This document shows, in pieces, positions 57,028 through 64,000 of a stretch of DNA of 64,000 nucleotides; position 1 is the first letter of the stretch; each line of letters opens with the position of its first letter. The position numbers and the translations under genes are program-made. The stretch lies in the NCBI GenBank assembly GCA_902596975.1, contig CACJWS010000002.1, positions 1 through 64,000 of the forward strand, given 5' to 3'. The DNA is from an uncultured Pelagibacteraceae bacterium (GTDB lineage: Bacteria; Pseudomonadota; Alphaproteobacteria; Pelagibacterales; Pelagibacteraceae). Below the pieces are notes generated by a model that saw only the letters and a list, made by a program, of their open reading frames with translations, was not told where the DNA came from and searched no databases.

Positions 57028-57870
57028 TTATATAGTTTTAGAGTAAATACACCAATAGTTTTTATATTTATTTTTTAATTTTTTTTGCGCTTTTATTGCC
57101 GCATTTTTGGTTAAAAAATAACCAATTATAGTAGAACCCGACCCTGTCATATTTGCAAAGTAAATATTATCTAAATTTTGCAAGTAACTTTTGATCTTTC
57201 TTAAAATTGGATATTTATTAAAAGCTGCTCTCTCTAAATCGTTATTTGAAACTTTTAATAGATCTTGTCTGTCAATCTTGTTTGATTTATTGAATAGGCT
57301 CTTTGAAAATCCTTTGTGTTTTGCATAGATCATCTTAGTAGAACATCCAAAATTAGGCTTTATTATTAACAAATGAAAATTTAATTTTTTATTAATTTTA
57401 CTTATATTTTGCCCTTGTAGGATCATTGGACTTTCATAAAGACCCAAAATTACATCTGAACCAACTTTATTTGCAATTTTTATTAAATTATTTTTTGTAG
57501 TTTTAATTATTCTTTTTTTAAATAAATAGTTCAAAATGGATGCTGCATTCATAGATCCTCCCCCCATACCAGAAGATTGGGGTATATTTTTTTTTACTTT
57601 GATATTGAATTTTTTATTTTTAATATAATTTTGATCATTTAAGATTTTTAGTAGTTTTGAAATTGTATTTGTATTTGAAATATTTGGGGAAAATTTCCCA
57701 CTAAACGATATTCTATTTTTTGAACCTTGTGTCTCTTTTATTAAAATCTCATCAGCCAAATTGATCTTAGATATTAAACTTTCGATTTTATGATAACCAT
57801 TTGAGTATTTATTTAAAATTTTTAAAGTTAAGTTTACTTTTGCAAATGATTTTATTTTATGAAACTTCAT
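57028..57870 (-). CDS. ispE: 4-diphosphocytidyl-2-C-methyl-D-erythritol kinase
   Basis: IspE phosphorylates CDP-methylerythritol in the non-mevalonate isoprenoid pathway. The 280-residue GHMP kinase has SFAKVNLTLKI...NGYHKIESLIS (about 8-31), the ATP loop IPQSSGMGGGSMNAAS (about 90-105), IANKVGSDVILGLYESPMI and a C-terminal MTGSGSTIIGYF (about 241-252). It is adjacent to the TPR gene (no gap), a linkage seen in other alphaproteobacteria. Confidence 0.95.
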   Translation of the reverse strand: MKFHKIKSFAKVNLTLKILNKYSNGYHKIESLISKINLADEILIKETQGSKNRISFSGKFSPNISNTNTISKLLKILNDQNYIKNKKFNIKVKKNIPQSSGMGGGSMNAASILNYLFKKRIIKTTKNNLIKIANKVGSDVILGLYESPMILQGQNISKINKKLNFHLLIIKPNFGCSTKMIYAKHKGFSKSLFNKSNKIDRQDLLKVSNNDLERAAFNKYPILRKIKSYLQNLDNIYFANMTGSGSTIIGYFLTKNAAIKAQKKLKNKYKNYWCIYSKTI

Positions 57871-59550
57871 TTAAGAATTATTATTTAAGCCATTATATAA
57901 TTTTTCCTTAACTTTAATTTTCAATTCTTCATCTGCTTCATCGCTATTTAAAGCACTTTTCCAAAAATAATTAGCTTGGATTTTTCTATTTAATTGCCAA
58001 AGAACATCTCCATAATGATCACTTGCAACAGGATCACTTGGTAACAATTCAACAGCTTTTCTTAAATATTTTTCTGCTTCAATATAATTTCCTGTCAAAT
58101 AATAACCCCAACCAACAGAGTCTGTTATGTAAGGGTCTTCTTCTTTCCCTTTGTAAGCTTGATTTAACATTTCTATTGCTTCTTCAATTTTATATCCTCT
58201 TTCTAACCAACTATAAGCGAGATAGTTAAGTGTATAGGGCTCGTCAGGTCTAATTTTAATTGAATTTAGCAAATCCTTATCCGCCAAATCATAATTTTTT
58301 AATCTTTCATACGCTCCACCTCTACGATAAAGAACATCTGCATAAGCCATAGAATTTTTATCCAAATTTTTTAAGGCCAAAGTATAATAATTTATAGCCT
58401 CATCATATTTTTTAAAGTTTTTGTAAATATTTGCCAAATCATAAATCATCTTTGTCGATTTATTATTAAATTTTTCAAGATTTTTTAATATATAGTTCAA
58501 ACTTGCTTCATAATTTTCTTCCTCTGCTATAATTCTGGCAATCTTCTTTGTTTTGTACCAAAAAAATATTTCATCCTTATCATCAAATTTTTCGAAAGTT
58601 TTTTTTGCTAGATCATAATTATTATTAGACTGATAGTTTTCAGCTATTAATGATAAATTAAAATAAAATTTTGGATTTAAATAATTTGAAATATTTAAAT
58701 ATATGTTTGAGTAATCAAATCTACTTTGAGATGAATAAAAATTAGATATAAGGAAAAAGAATTCTGCCAAAATATCATTCTCATTTTGACATGAAAAATG
58801 CTGTGTTAATTTTGTATATTTTTTTTCATCTATCCATTTTTTTACTTGAGAAATAAGCAAACTACTTCTTAAAGGATCTATTGTATCTGCAAAATTATCA
58901 ACTGTTGCAAGGTCGTTATTAGACACTTCGTTACTCAAATAAAAAAAAGTATATCTAGAGTAATCACTTTGAGGATCGTTAATTAAATTTAAAAAATAAG
59001 ACTCAGTTTTTTTGGAATTCAAATAACAATTTTGAAAAGCCATGTTTATCAAATCTAATTTTCCAAATTGCTCAACAATGTCAGATTTTTTATATATAAA
59101 AAGATCAATGTAACTTTTTAAGCTAGAATAAATTATAAATTTGTATGAGTCGTCGTCTTTGAATTTTTCCAATTTTTTTAACTTCAAAGCTGCTTGTTTA
59201 AACTTTTTCTTTTTAATACTATTTAAAATTAATAATAAATTTCCCTCAAAAAAATCTCCTCCTATTGAGGTATTAGAATATTTTACCTGGTTAATTGCTT
59301 TTTTAACCTGCCCATCCAAAAGTAAAGAAAATACATATTCTTGCAAAAAACTATCATGTGATTGAATTAATAATTTTGAATTTTCAAAAAACTTAAGAGC
59401 ATCGTTATTTTTCTGGTTATCAAATGATAATAATGCCGAAAGATAATTTGATAGATACTTCTGGTTGAATTCTTTTTCATTCGCTGCTTTTGAATAGAGA
59501 TTTGTTTGATATAGAATTAATATTATAAAACAAAAAATTTTTAAGAACAT
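57871..59550 (-). CDS. exported tetratricopeptide repeat protein
   Basis: The 559-residue product begins with a signal peptide (about 1-20) and then consists of helical repeats. Clear TPR units lie in the second half: YEASLNYILKNLEKFNNKS, KYDEAINYYTLALKNLDKNSMAYADVLYRRGGAYERLKNYDLADKDLLNSIKIRPDEPYTLNYLAYSWLERG (continuous over about 385-455), and NYIEAEKYLRKAVELLPSDPVASDHYGDVLW (about 493-523). It likely scaffolds periplasmic or membrane complexes; partners are unknown. Its start is only 10 bp from the divergent UDG start. Confidence 0.88.
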   Translation of the reverse strand: MFLKIFCFIILILYQTNLYSKAANEKEFNQKYLSNYLSALLSFDNQKNNDALKFFENSKLLIQSHDSFLQEYVFSLLLDGQVKKAINQVKYSNTSIGGDFFEGNLLLILNSIKKKKFKQAALKLKKLEKFKDDDSYKFIIYSSLKSYIDLFIYKKSDIVEQFGKLDLINMAFQNCYLNSKKTESYFLNLINDPQSDYSRYTFFYLSNEVSNNDLATVDNFADTIDPLRSSLLISQVKKWIDEKKYTKLTQHFSCQNENDILAEFFFLISNFYSSQSRFDYSNIYLNISNYLNPKFYFNLSLIAENYQSNNNYDLAKKTFEKFDDKDEIFFWYKTKKIARIIAEEENYEASLNYILKNLEKFNNKSTKMIYDLANIYKNFKKYDEAINYYTLALKNLDKNSMAYADVLYRRGGAYERLKNYDLADKDLLNSIKIRPDEPYTLNYLAYSWLERGYKIEEAIEMLNQAYKGKEEDPYITDSVGWGYYLTGNYIEAEKYLRKAVELLPSDPVASDHYGDVLWQLNRKIQANYFWKSALNSDEADEELKIKVKEKLYNGLNNNS

Positions 59551-59560
59551 TTTTTACTTT

Positions 59561-60265
59561 ATGACTTTTAATGAAAAAAATCAAAATGACAGATTAGATA
59601 ATGATTTATTAAATGAACTAGGTATCGAGTATGAATTTAGTGATGAGCCAATAAATAGATTTAAAAATAATGTTTCTAATGAGGAAAAATCTGTAGAATT
59701 AGCAAAACTTAGAGTTGAAATAGAAAAAATTGAAGATTGTGAACTAAAAAATAGTGCAAAAAATCTTGTTTTCAGCGATGGAAATTCATCTTCAAAAATA
59801 ATGATTGTAGGAGAAGGACCTGGACAAAAAGAAGATGAATTAGGAAAACCTTTTGTTGGTGATGCAGGAATGCTTTTAAATAAAATGTTGAAAGCTATTA
59901 ATTTAGATAGAACTAACGTGTATATAACTAATGTTGTAAATTATAGACCTCCAAATAACAGAAAGCCTGAAATATCAGAAATAAATAGATACTCTGAATA
60001 TTTAAGAAAACATATTTCGATTATAAATCCAGAAATACTTATTTTAATGGGAAGCACAGCAATGGAAGCACTCTTCGGGAATAAAATTAAAATCTCTAAA
60101 GAAAGAGGAAAATGGAAGGAAGTAATAATTAATAATAAAACATATTTAACAATGATAACTTTTCACCCAGCATATCTACTAAGACAAGCAGAGCAAAAAA
60201 AATATTCTTGGGCCGATCTTAAAGAAATTAAAAAAAAAATAGATGAAACTGGTTTAGAGATTTAA
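59561..60265 (+). CDS. uracil-DNA glycosylase family protein (type 4/5-like), lacking Fe-S cysteines
   Basis: The enzyme should remove uracil from DNA. The 234-residue product has an N-terminal extension (about 1-60), then VFSDGNSSSKIMIVGEGPGQKEDELGKPFVG (about 70-100, active-site loop GEGPG), YITNVVNYRPPNNRKP (about 122-137), ILMGSTAMEALFG and ITFHPAYLLRQAEQK (His loop, about 201-215). Classical type 4 enzymes bind a 4Fe-4S cluster through four cysteines; this protein has only one Cys in total, so no cluster is expected. It is 19 bp upstream of rnhB. Confidence 0.88.
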   Translation: MTFNEKNQNDRLDNDLLNELGIEYEFSDEPINRFKNNVSNEEKSVELAKLRVEIEKIEDCELKNSAKNLVFSDGNSSSKIMIVGEGPGQKEDELGKPFVGDAGMLLNKMLKAINLDRTNVYITNVVNYRPPNNRKPEISEINRYSEYLRKHISIINPEILILMGSTAMEALFGNKIKISKERGKWKEVIINNKTYLTMITFHPAYLLRQAEQKKYSWADLKEIKKKIDETGLEI

Positions 60266-60284
60266 ATTTTTAATAATATTTTAT

Positions 60285-60857
60285 ATGAAAAAAATTATTG
60301 CTGGGGTTGATGAAGTTGGAAGAGGAAGCCTTGTAGGACCAGTTTATGCAGCTGCTGTTATATTAAATAAAGAAATTAATAGAAAAATTCTTAAAGATTC
60401 AAAAAAACTAAACAAAATTCAGAGGGAAACTCTAGCTAAATATATAAAAAAAAATTCAGTTTGGGCGTTAGGATCTGCATCTATAAAGGAAATTGAAAAA
60501 ATTAATATTTTAAATGCTAGCCTACTTTCAATGAAAAGAGCAATTAAGAAACTCAAATTGAAACCTAAAAAAGTTTTAATAGATGGTAATAAACCACCAG
60601 ACTTAAAAAATTATGTAATTAAAACTATTGTAAAAGGTGATGAAAAAATTCCTGAAATTTCAGCCGCATCGATTATTGCTAAAGTTGAAAGAGATAAGCT
60701 AATGAAAAAGATGTCTTTTTCTTTTAAAAAATACGGCTGGGATAATAATGCAGGTTATGGAACTAAGGATCATATTAAAGCTATTAAAAAATTTGGAGTG
60801 ACTAGATTTCATAGAAAAACCTTCCAACCAATACACAAGATATTGAGTCTTAAATAA
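60285..60857 (+). CDS. rnhB: ribonuclease HII
   Basis: RNase HII removes ribonucleotides from DNA and RNA from RNA-DNA hybrids. The 190-residue product has AGVDEVGRGSLVGPVYAAAVIL (about 6-27, with the catalytic Asp-Glu), LKDSKKL, VLIDGNKPP (Asp about 99), KGDEKIPEISAASIIAKVERDKLM (about 121-144) and GYGTKDHI. A GAGTC site (60845) lies in its last codons, upstream of the ccrM promoter. Confidence 0.97.
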   Translation: MKKIIAGVDEVGRGSLVGPVYAAAVILNKEINRKILKDSKKLNKIQRETLAKYIKKNSVWALGSASIKEIEKINILNASLLSMKRAIKKLKLKPKKVLIDGNKPPDLKNYVIKTIVKGDEKIPEISAASIIAKVERDKLMKKMSFSFKKYGWDNNAGYGTKDHIKAIKKFGVTRFHRKTFQPIHKILSLK

Positions 60858-60896
60858 TAATCATAACAATTATCAAACAATAAATTCAATCACAGG

Positions 60897-60925
60897 TTGA
60901 CGTAGACTCCTGACTGGAGTCTAAT
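60897..60925 (+). promoter_or_regulatory. ccrM promoter with paired GANTC methylation sites
   Basis: The -35 TTGACG (60897-60902) and -10 TCTAAT (60920-60925) are separated by exactly 17 bp. Within and at the edge of the spacer are GACTC (60905-60909) and GAGTC (60917-60921), both GANTC sites for CcrM; the second shares two bases with the -10. They belong to the perfect inverted repeat TAGACTCC/GGAGTCTA (60903-60910 and 60916-60923, 5-bp loop). The start site near 60932 leaves a leader of about 7 bases. The gap 60858-60938 holds nothing else. Confidence 0.75.
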
Positions 60926-60938
60926 TCAAAAATATAAA

Positions 60939-62012
60939 ATGATCATTTCAGACATAAAAAATAAAATTATTAATGGAGATAGTATTAAGGAATTAAAAAA
61001 AATTCCGGCTGAAAGTTTTGATCTGATATTTGCAGATCCACCTTACAACCTTCAACTGAAAAAAGAATTAAGTCGACCTGATAGATCTAAAGTCGATGCT
61101 GTAGACGATGCGTGGGATAAATTTGATAGTTTTAAAAGTTATGATGAGTTTTCAGTTCAATGGCTTAAAGAATGTAAAAGAATTTTAAAAAAAAATGGAT
61201 CTATATGGGTCATAGGAAGTTATCATAATATTTTTAGAGTTGGTTCAAAAATGCAAGATTTAGGTTTTTGGATACTAAATGATGTGATTTGGAACAAAAA
61301 TAACCCTATGCCAAATTTTAGAGGAACACGTTTTACGAATGCACACGAAACACTTATATGGGCATCAAAAAGTGAAGGCTCAAAATATACTTTTAATTAT
61401 CAATCACTTAAATGTTTAAACGATGATCTACAGATGAGATCTACATGGAATTTACCTATATGTAATGGAAAAGAAAGACTTAAAAATAATGGTAATAAAG
61501 TTCACTCAACGCAAAAGCCAGAGTCTTTATTGCACAGAATTATATTAGCATCGTCTAATAAAGGCGATTTAATATTGGACCCGTTTCTCGGTACGGGAAC
61601 AACTGCTGTAGTTTCAAAAAAGTTAGGTAGAAATTATTTTGGGATAGAAAAAGAAAAAAACTATTTTGAAGCTGCAAGTAAAAGAATTAAAAATACAAAA
61701 ATTATAGAAGATGAATATTTAGATACTATAAAAAATAATAGATCCAAACCAAGAGTGCCATTTGGATCTTTGGTTGAATTAGGAATTATTAAACCTGGTA
61801 CTGAAATTTTTGATCAAAAAAAACAAATCAATGCGAAAATTATGATTGATGGTAGTATAAAATATCGGAAATCAGAAGGATCAATTCATAAAGTTGCTGC
61901 ACAAATATTAGGTGCTGAGAGCTGTAACGGTTGGACTTTTTGGTATTATAAATCAGGTAATTCACTCAAACCAATTGATGATTTGAGGCAAAGACTAAGG
62001 CCAACTACTTAA
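60939..62012 (+). CDS. ccrM: cell-cycle DNA adenine methyltransferase CcrM (GANTC-specific)
   Basis: CcrM methylates adenine in GANTC after replication and coordinates cell-cycle genes in alphaproteobacteria. The 357-residue beta-class enzyme has the catalytic ADPPYNL (about 31-37), WVIGSYHNIFRVG, MPNFRGTRFTNAHETLIWA, HSTQKPESLLHRII, the SAM loop LDPFLGTGTTAVVSKKLGRNYFGIE (split over about 212-236), and the C-terminal DNA-recognition domain PRVPFGSLVELGIIKPG to AESCNGWTFWYY (about 268-340) typical of CcrM. No restriction endonuclease is nearby, so it is a solitary methylase. Confidence 0.96.
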   Translation: MIISDIKNKIINGDSIKELKKIPAESFDLIFADPPYNLQLKKELSRPDRSKVDAVDDAWDKFDSFKSYDEFSVQWLKECKRILKKNGSIWVIGSYHNIFRVGSKMQDLGFWILNDVIWNKNNPMPNFRGTRFTNAHETLIWASKSEGSKYTFNYQSLKCLNDDLQMRSTWNLPICNGKERLKNNGNKVHSTQKPESLLHRIILASSNKGDLILDPFLGTGTTAVVSKKLGRNYFGIEKEKNYFEAASKRIKNTKIIEDEYLDTIKNNRSKPRVPFGSLVELGIIKPGTEIFDQKKQINAKIMIDGSIKYRKSEGSIHKVAAQILGAESCNGWTFWYYKSGNSLKPIDDLRQRLRPTT

Positions 62013-63133
62013 TTTCTATAAATTTTTCCAAGATAACTCTCTAGAAATTTTTTATTTTTTGATAAAAATTTCAAAACAATATTTCTAATTAATATTATTA
62101 TTGGATTAGTTAAATGGAAGGCAAAATGATTTAATTTTGATCTTTTATTTACCAGTAATATTTTACTTATCTTATCTTTATAAATACTATTTGAATTTGT
62201 AATATTTTCTAAAATACCATTTGCTGTTTCAATACTTTGAGAAGCGCCTTGTGCAAAAGAAGGTGGAAAAGCAAATAAAGCATCACCGCTCAAATAAGTA
62301 TTTTGATATTTTAGTGTGGGTAATTCAGTGCTCACAAATACAGGAAAACACTTTATATTTGCTAAACTTTCCAAATTTATAATAGAATTTTTTGAAATAA
62401 AGTCTTTTAAAGATTTGATAAATGTTTCTGAATTAAGAATATTTTTATCTTCAATTTCTTTAGTAGTTAGTTTCTTTTTGATTATAGCAACGAAATTATA
62501 TTCGAGTTTTTGATTTACAGGATAAGTTACATAGTGAAAATTTGACCCCATATAAACAGAAATATTATCTTTTTCATGTTGTTTTAAATTCGCCCTTAAA
62601 GCAATGTTGCCATTAAAAATTGGATTTAAATGATTATTAGATATTTGAGATTTTAATTTTGAAAAAACACCGTCAGCAATTACAATATAATCGAAACTTT
62701 CGTTATTATTATCCCAGGAAATCTTTATTTTTTCATTATATTCAATATCCTGAATATCGGCTTTAAATTGAATTTTTTCCTCAGGGATATTATCAATTAA
62801 AAACTTTATTAATGTTGACCTTTTAAGTGTTGTGTAACGGTCATTTACATTATTGAATTGCTTTAAATCAATTTCACAAATCTTTTTAATATTATTTGCC
62901 TGGAAAAAATTAACTTTTGTTGGATAATAAACATCTGATGCTGAAATATTTTTAAATCCAATTTTATTCAACAAATTAATACTATTAACTGAAAGTTGAA
63001 TACCATAACCTTCATTTAAATTGAGGTGATCTTTTTTTTCAAATATTTTATAGTCTATTTCGGTATTTTTGTTTAATTCATTTGCAAGATACAAACCAGA
63101 TATACCAGCTCCAACAATTGCAACTTTTTTCAT
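62009..63133 (-). CDS. FAD-dependent monooxygenase (UbiH/salicylate hydroxylase-like)
   Basis: The 374-residue flavoprotein has the N-terminal FAD fold VAIVGAGISGLYLANELNK (about 4-22), RSTLIKFLIDNIP (about 104-116), YIVIADGVFSKLKSQI (DG motif, about 143-158), and the second FAD motif YLSGDALFAFPPSFAQGASQSIETA (GD motif, split over about 285-310). A ubiquinone-pathway hydroxylase or an aromatic hydroxylase are both possible; the sequence does not decide. It overlaps mutY by 4 bp (ATGA) and shares a TTAA stop with ccrM. Confidence 0.85.
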   Translation of the reverse strand: MKKVAIVGAGISGLYLANELNKNTEIDYKIFEKKDHLNLNEGYGIQLSVNSINLLNKIGFKNISASDVYYPTKVNFFQANNIKKICEIDLKQFNNVNDRYTTLKRSTLIKFLIDNIPEEKIQFKADIQDIEYNEKIKISWDNNNESFDYIVIADGVFSKLKSQISNNHLNPIFNGNIALRANLKQHEKDNISVYMGSNFHYVTYPVNQKLEYNFVAIIKKKLTTKEIEDKNILNSETFIKSLKDFISKNSIINLESLANIKCFPVFVSTELPTLKYQNTYLSGDALFAFPPSFAQGASQSIETANGILENITNSNSIYKDKISKILLVNKRSKLNHFAFHLTNPIIILIRNIVLKFLSKNKKFLESYLGKIYRN

Positions 63134-64000
63134 TCAGATTTTGAGATGGTATAAAATATTTTTTTAGTAAATGATGGAATTATTTCTGAGGTTAATTTAT
63201 CTTTTTTAATTAATATTTTATTTTTAATCTTTGGAGGTCTTTTTGTGTTATTTAACAAAATTTTCATTTCCATATTAGATAATTTTATATTAATTTTTTT
63301 ATTATTTGAATAATTATACTTACTTTCTCGAACTTCAGTCATAGGAAAAATTGGCATATTTTTTAAAAATTTAAATTTATCATTTTTAACCAATAAGTAA
63401 TTATTTTGTTTTTTGTAGATAGTCGCTTCAAAATATTTAGTTTTTATTTCTTTATTAATTTTAGTTAATTCAAAATCATTTTTTTTTAAAGATATACAAT
63501 TTTTACTTAATGGACATTCTTTACAACTTGGATTTTTTGGTTTGCAAATTAAAGCACCTATTTCCATAATTGCTTGTGAGTAATCGCTGGCACGATCGGA
63601 CAGTCCAAAAAAATTAATTTTTGTTTTTAAAAAATCTTTAGATATTTCACTCTGCTTTTTTAAATATAAAGTTCTTTTAAGAATTCTCTCTACATTTCCA
63701 TCTAAAGGGATAGTTTTGATGTTAAATGCTATAGACATTATTGCTTTAGATGTATATTCACCAACACCTGGTAATTGTATCAACTTTTCATAAGATTTTG
63801 GCAACTTACCATGGAAATCTCTAACAATTATAATAGCACTTTTTTTTAGATTTCTTGCTCTTGAATAATAACCAAGGCCTTCCCAATGTTTCATTAAGAT
63901 CTTTTCATCAACATCTGCCAATGATTGAAAGGTTGGAATTTGTTTTACAAATTTTTCAAAATAAGGAATAACGGTTTTTACTTGAGTTTGCTGCAACATA
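63130..64000 (-). CDS. mutY: A/G-specific adenine glycosylase, N-terminus outside window
   Basis: MutY removes adenine mispaired with 8-oxoguanine. The visible 290 residues have MLQQTQVKTVIPYFEKF at the edge (a motif normally about 35-40 residues into the protein, so the true start lies beyond base 64,000), WEGLGYYSRARNL, the helix-hairpin-helix LPGVGEYTSKAI, PLDGNVERIL with the catalytic Asp, the 4Fe-4S cysteines C-x6-C-x2-C-x5-C, and a shortened, lysine-rich C-terminal NUDIX-like part. Confidence 0.94.
   Translation of the reverse strand, partial: MLQQTQVKTVIPYFEKFVKQIPTFQSLADVDEKILMKHWEGLGYYSRARNLKKSAIIIVRDFHGKLPKSYEKLIQLPGVGEYTSKAIMSIAFNIKTIPLDGNVERILKRTLYLKKQSEISKDFLKTKINFFGLSDRASDYSQAIMEIGALICKPKNPSCKECPLSKNCISLKKNDFELTKINKEIKTKYFEATIYKKQNNYLLVKNDKFKFLKNMPIFPMTEVRESKYNYSNNKKINIKLSNMEMKILLNNTKRPPKIKNKILIKKDKLTSEIIPSFTKKIFYTISKSE

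Noticed and set aside
60939-62012. CcrM as part of a restriction-modification system
   Set aside because: No endonuclease gene is adjacent; the C-terminal domain and housekeeping neighbours fit a solitary cell-cycle methylase.
1-64000. CRISPR arrays, insertion sequences, prophage or integrated islands
   Set aside because: No regularly spaced repeats, transposase or integrase frames, or recombination genes were seen; nearly all frames are recognisable core genes.

Overview
This window is a dense, very AT-rich (roughly 70% A+T by eye) piece of a streamlined alphaproteobacterial chromosome. Gene content and style point to the SAR11 clade (Pelagibacterales): tiny or negative intergenic distances, lysine/asparagine-rich short proteins, a CcrM-type GANTC methyltransferase, PetP/PetR-type regulators, a CIA30 protein, an ELM1-family protein and encoded tRNA CCA ends. 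I see no insertion sequence, prophage, CRISPR array or restriction system. The assignment is inference from family knowledge; no database was searched.

Region 1 (1-18013) is the division and cell-wall (dcw) cluster, all on the minus strand. In transcription order it reads mraZ, ftsZ, rsmH, ftsL, ftsI, a fused murE-murF, mraY, murD, ftsW, murG, murC, murB, ddl, ftsQ, ftsA, lpxC. Two things differ from the textbook order: ftsZ sits directly after mraZ rather than after ftsA, and MurE and MurF are one 943-residue polypeptide. One promoter with three MraZ-type TGGGN repeats heads the cluster. At the far left, lpxC breaks off: its N-terminal part is on the minus strand, but a recognisable LpxC C-terminus lies on the plus strand in the first ~100 bases. 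That is an inverted junction, either an amplification/assembly chimera or a real inversion.

Region 2 (18070-26221) holds RNase P RNA, an AmiD-like amidase, mlaA-mlaC, a CIA30 protein with a small membrane protein, two tRNAs and the macromolecular-synthesis genes yqeY-dnaG-rpoD. The tRNA-Val(GAC) has perfect stems but highly atypical D- and T-loops, and its first base is the last base of the rpoD stop codon.

Region 3 (26222-45070) holds carAB, a 2OG-Fe(II) oxygenase with an ELM1-family protein, trxB, psiE, aspC, and a plus-strand run uvrB / pteridine-reductase-like SDR / secreted hydrolase / folB / uvrC / pgsA. It ends with ilvE and a MarR-response regulator-histidine kinase operon resembling petP-petR plus a kinase.

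Region 4 (45051-64000) holds ubiK, a plus-strand run from lgt to ychF (lgt, NDUFAF7-like methyltransferase, pgeF, prs, rplY, pth, ychF), the cytochrome bc1 operon petABC, trmL, hemF, greA, the cca / tRNA-Gln / ispE / TPR group, a uracil-DNA glycosylase, rnhB, ccrM, an FAD monooxygenase and a truncated mutY. The ccrM promoter carries two GANTC sites arranged as a perfect 8-bp inverted repeat filling the -35/-10 spacer, which suggests methylation-sensitive self-control.

Compression is a theme. All eight convergent gene pairs have between 2 bp of spacing and 24 bp of overlap, two of them sharing a palindromic TTAA as both stop codons. One divergent pair has only 10 bp between start codons. Several predicted promoters sit so close to the ATG that leaders would be only a few bases. 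I did not find a clear new multi-gene system; the strongest leads are the ccrM promoter, the odd tRNA-Val, the dcw rearrangements and tRNA-linked gene packing.
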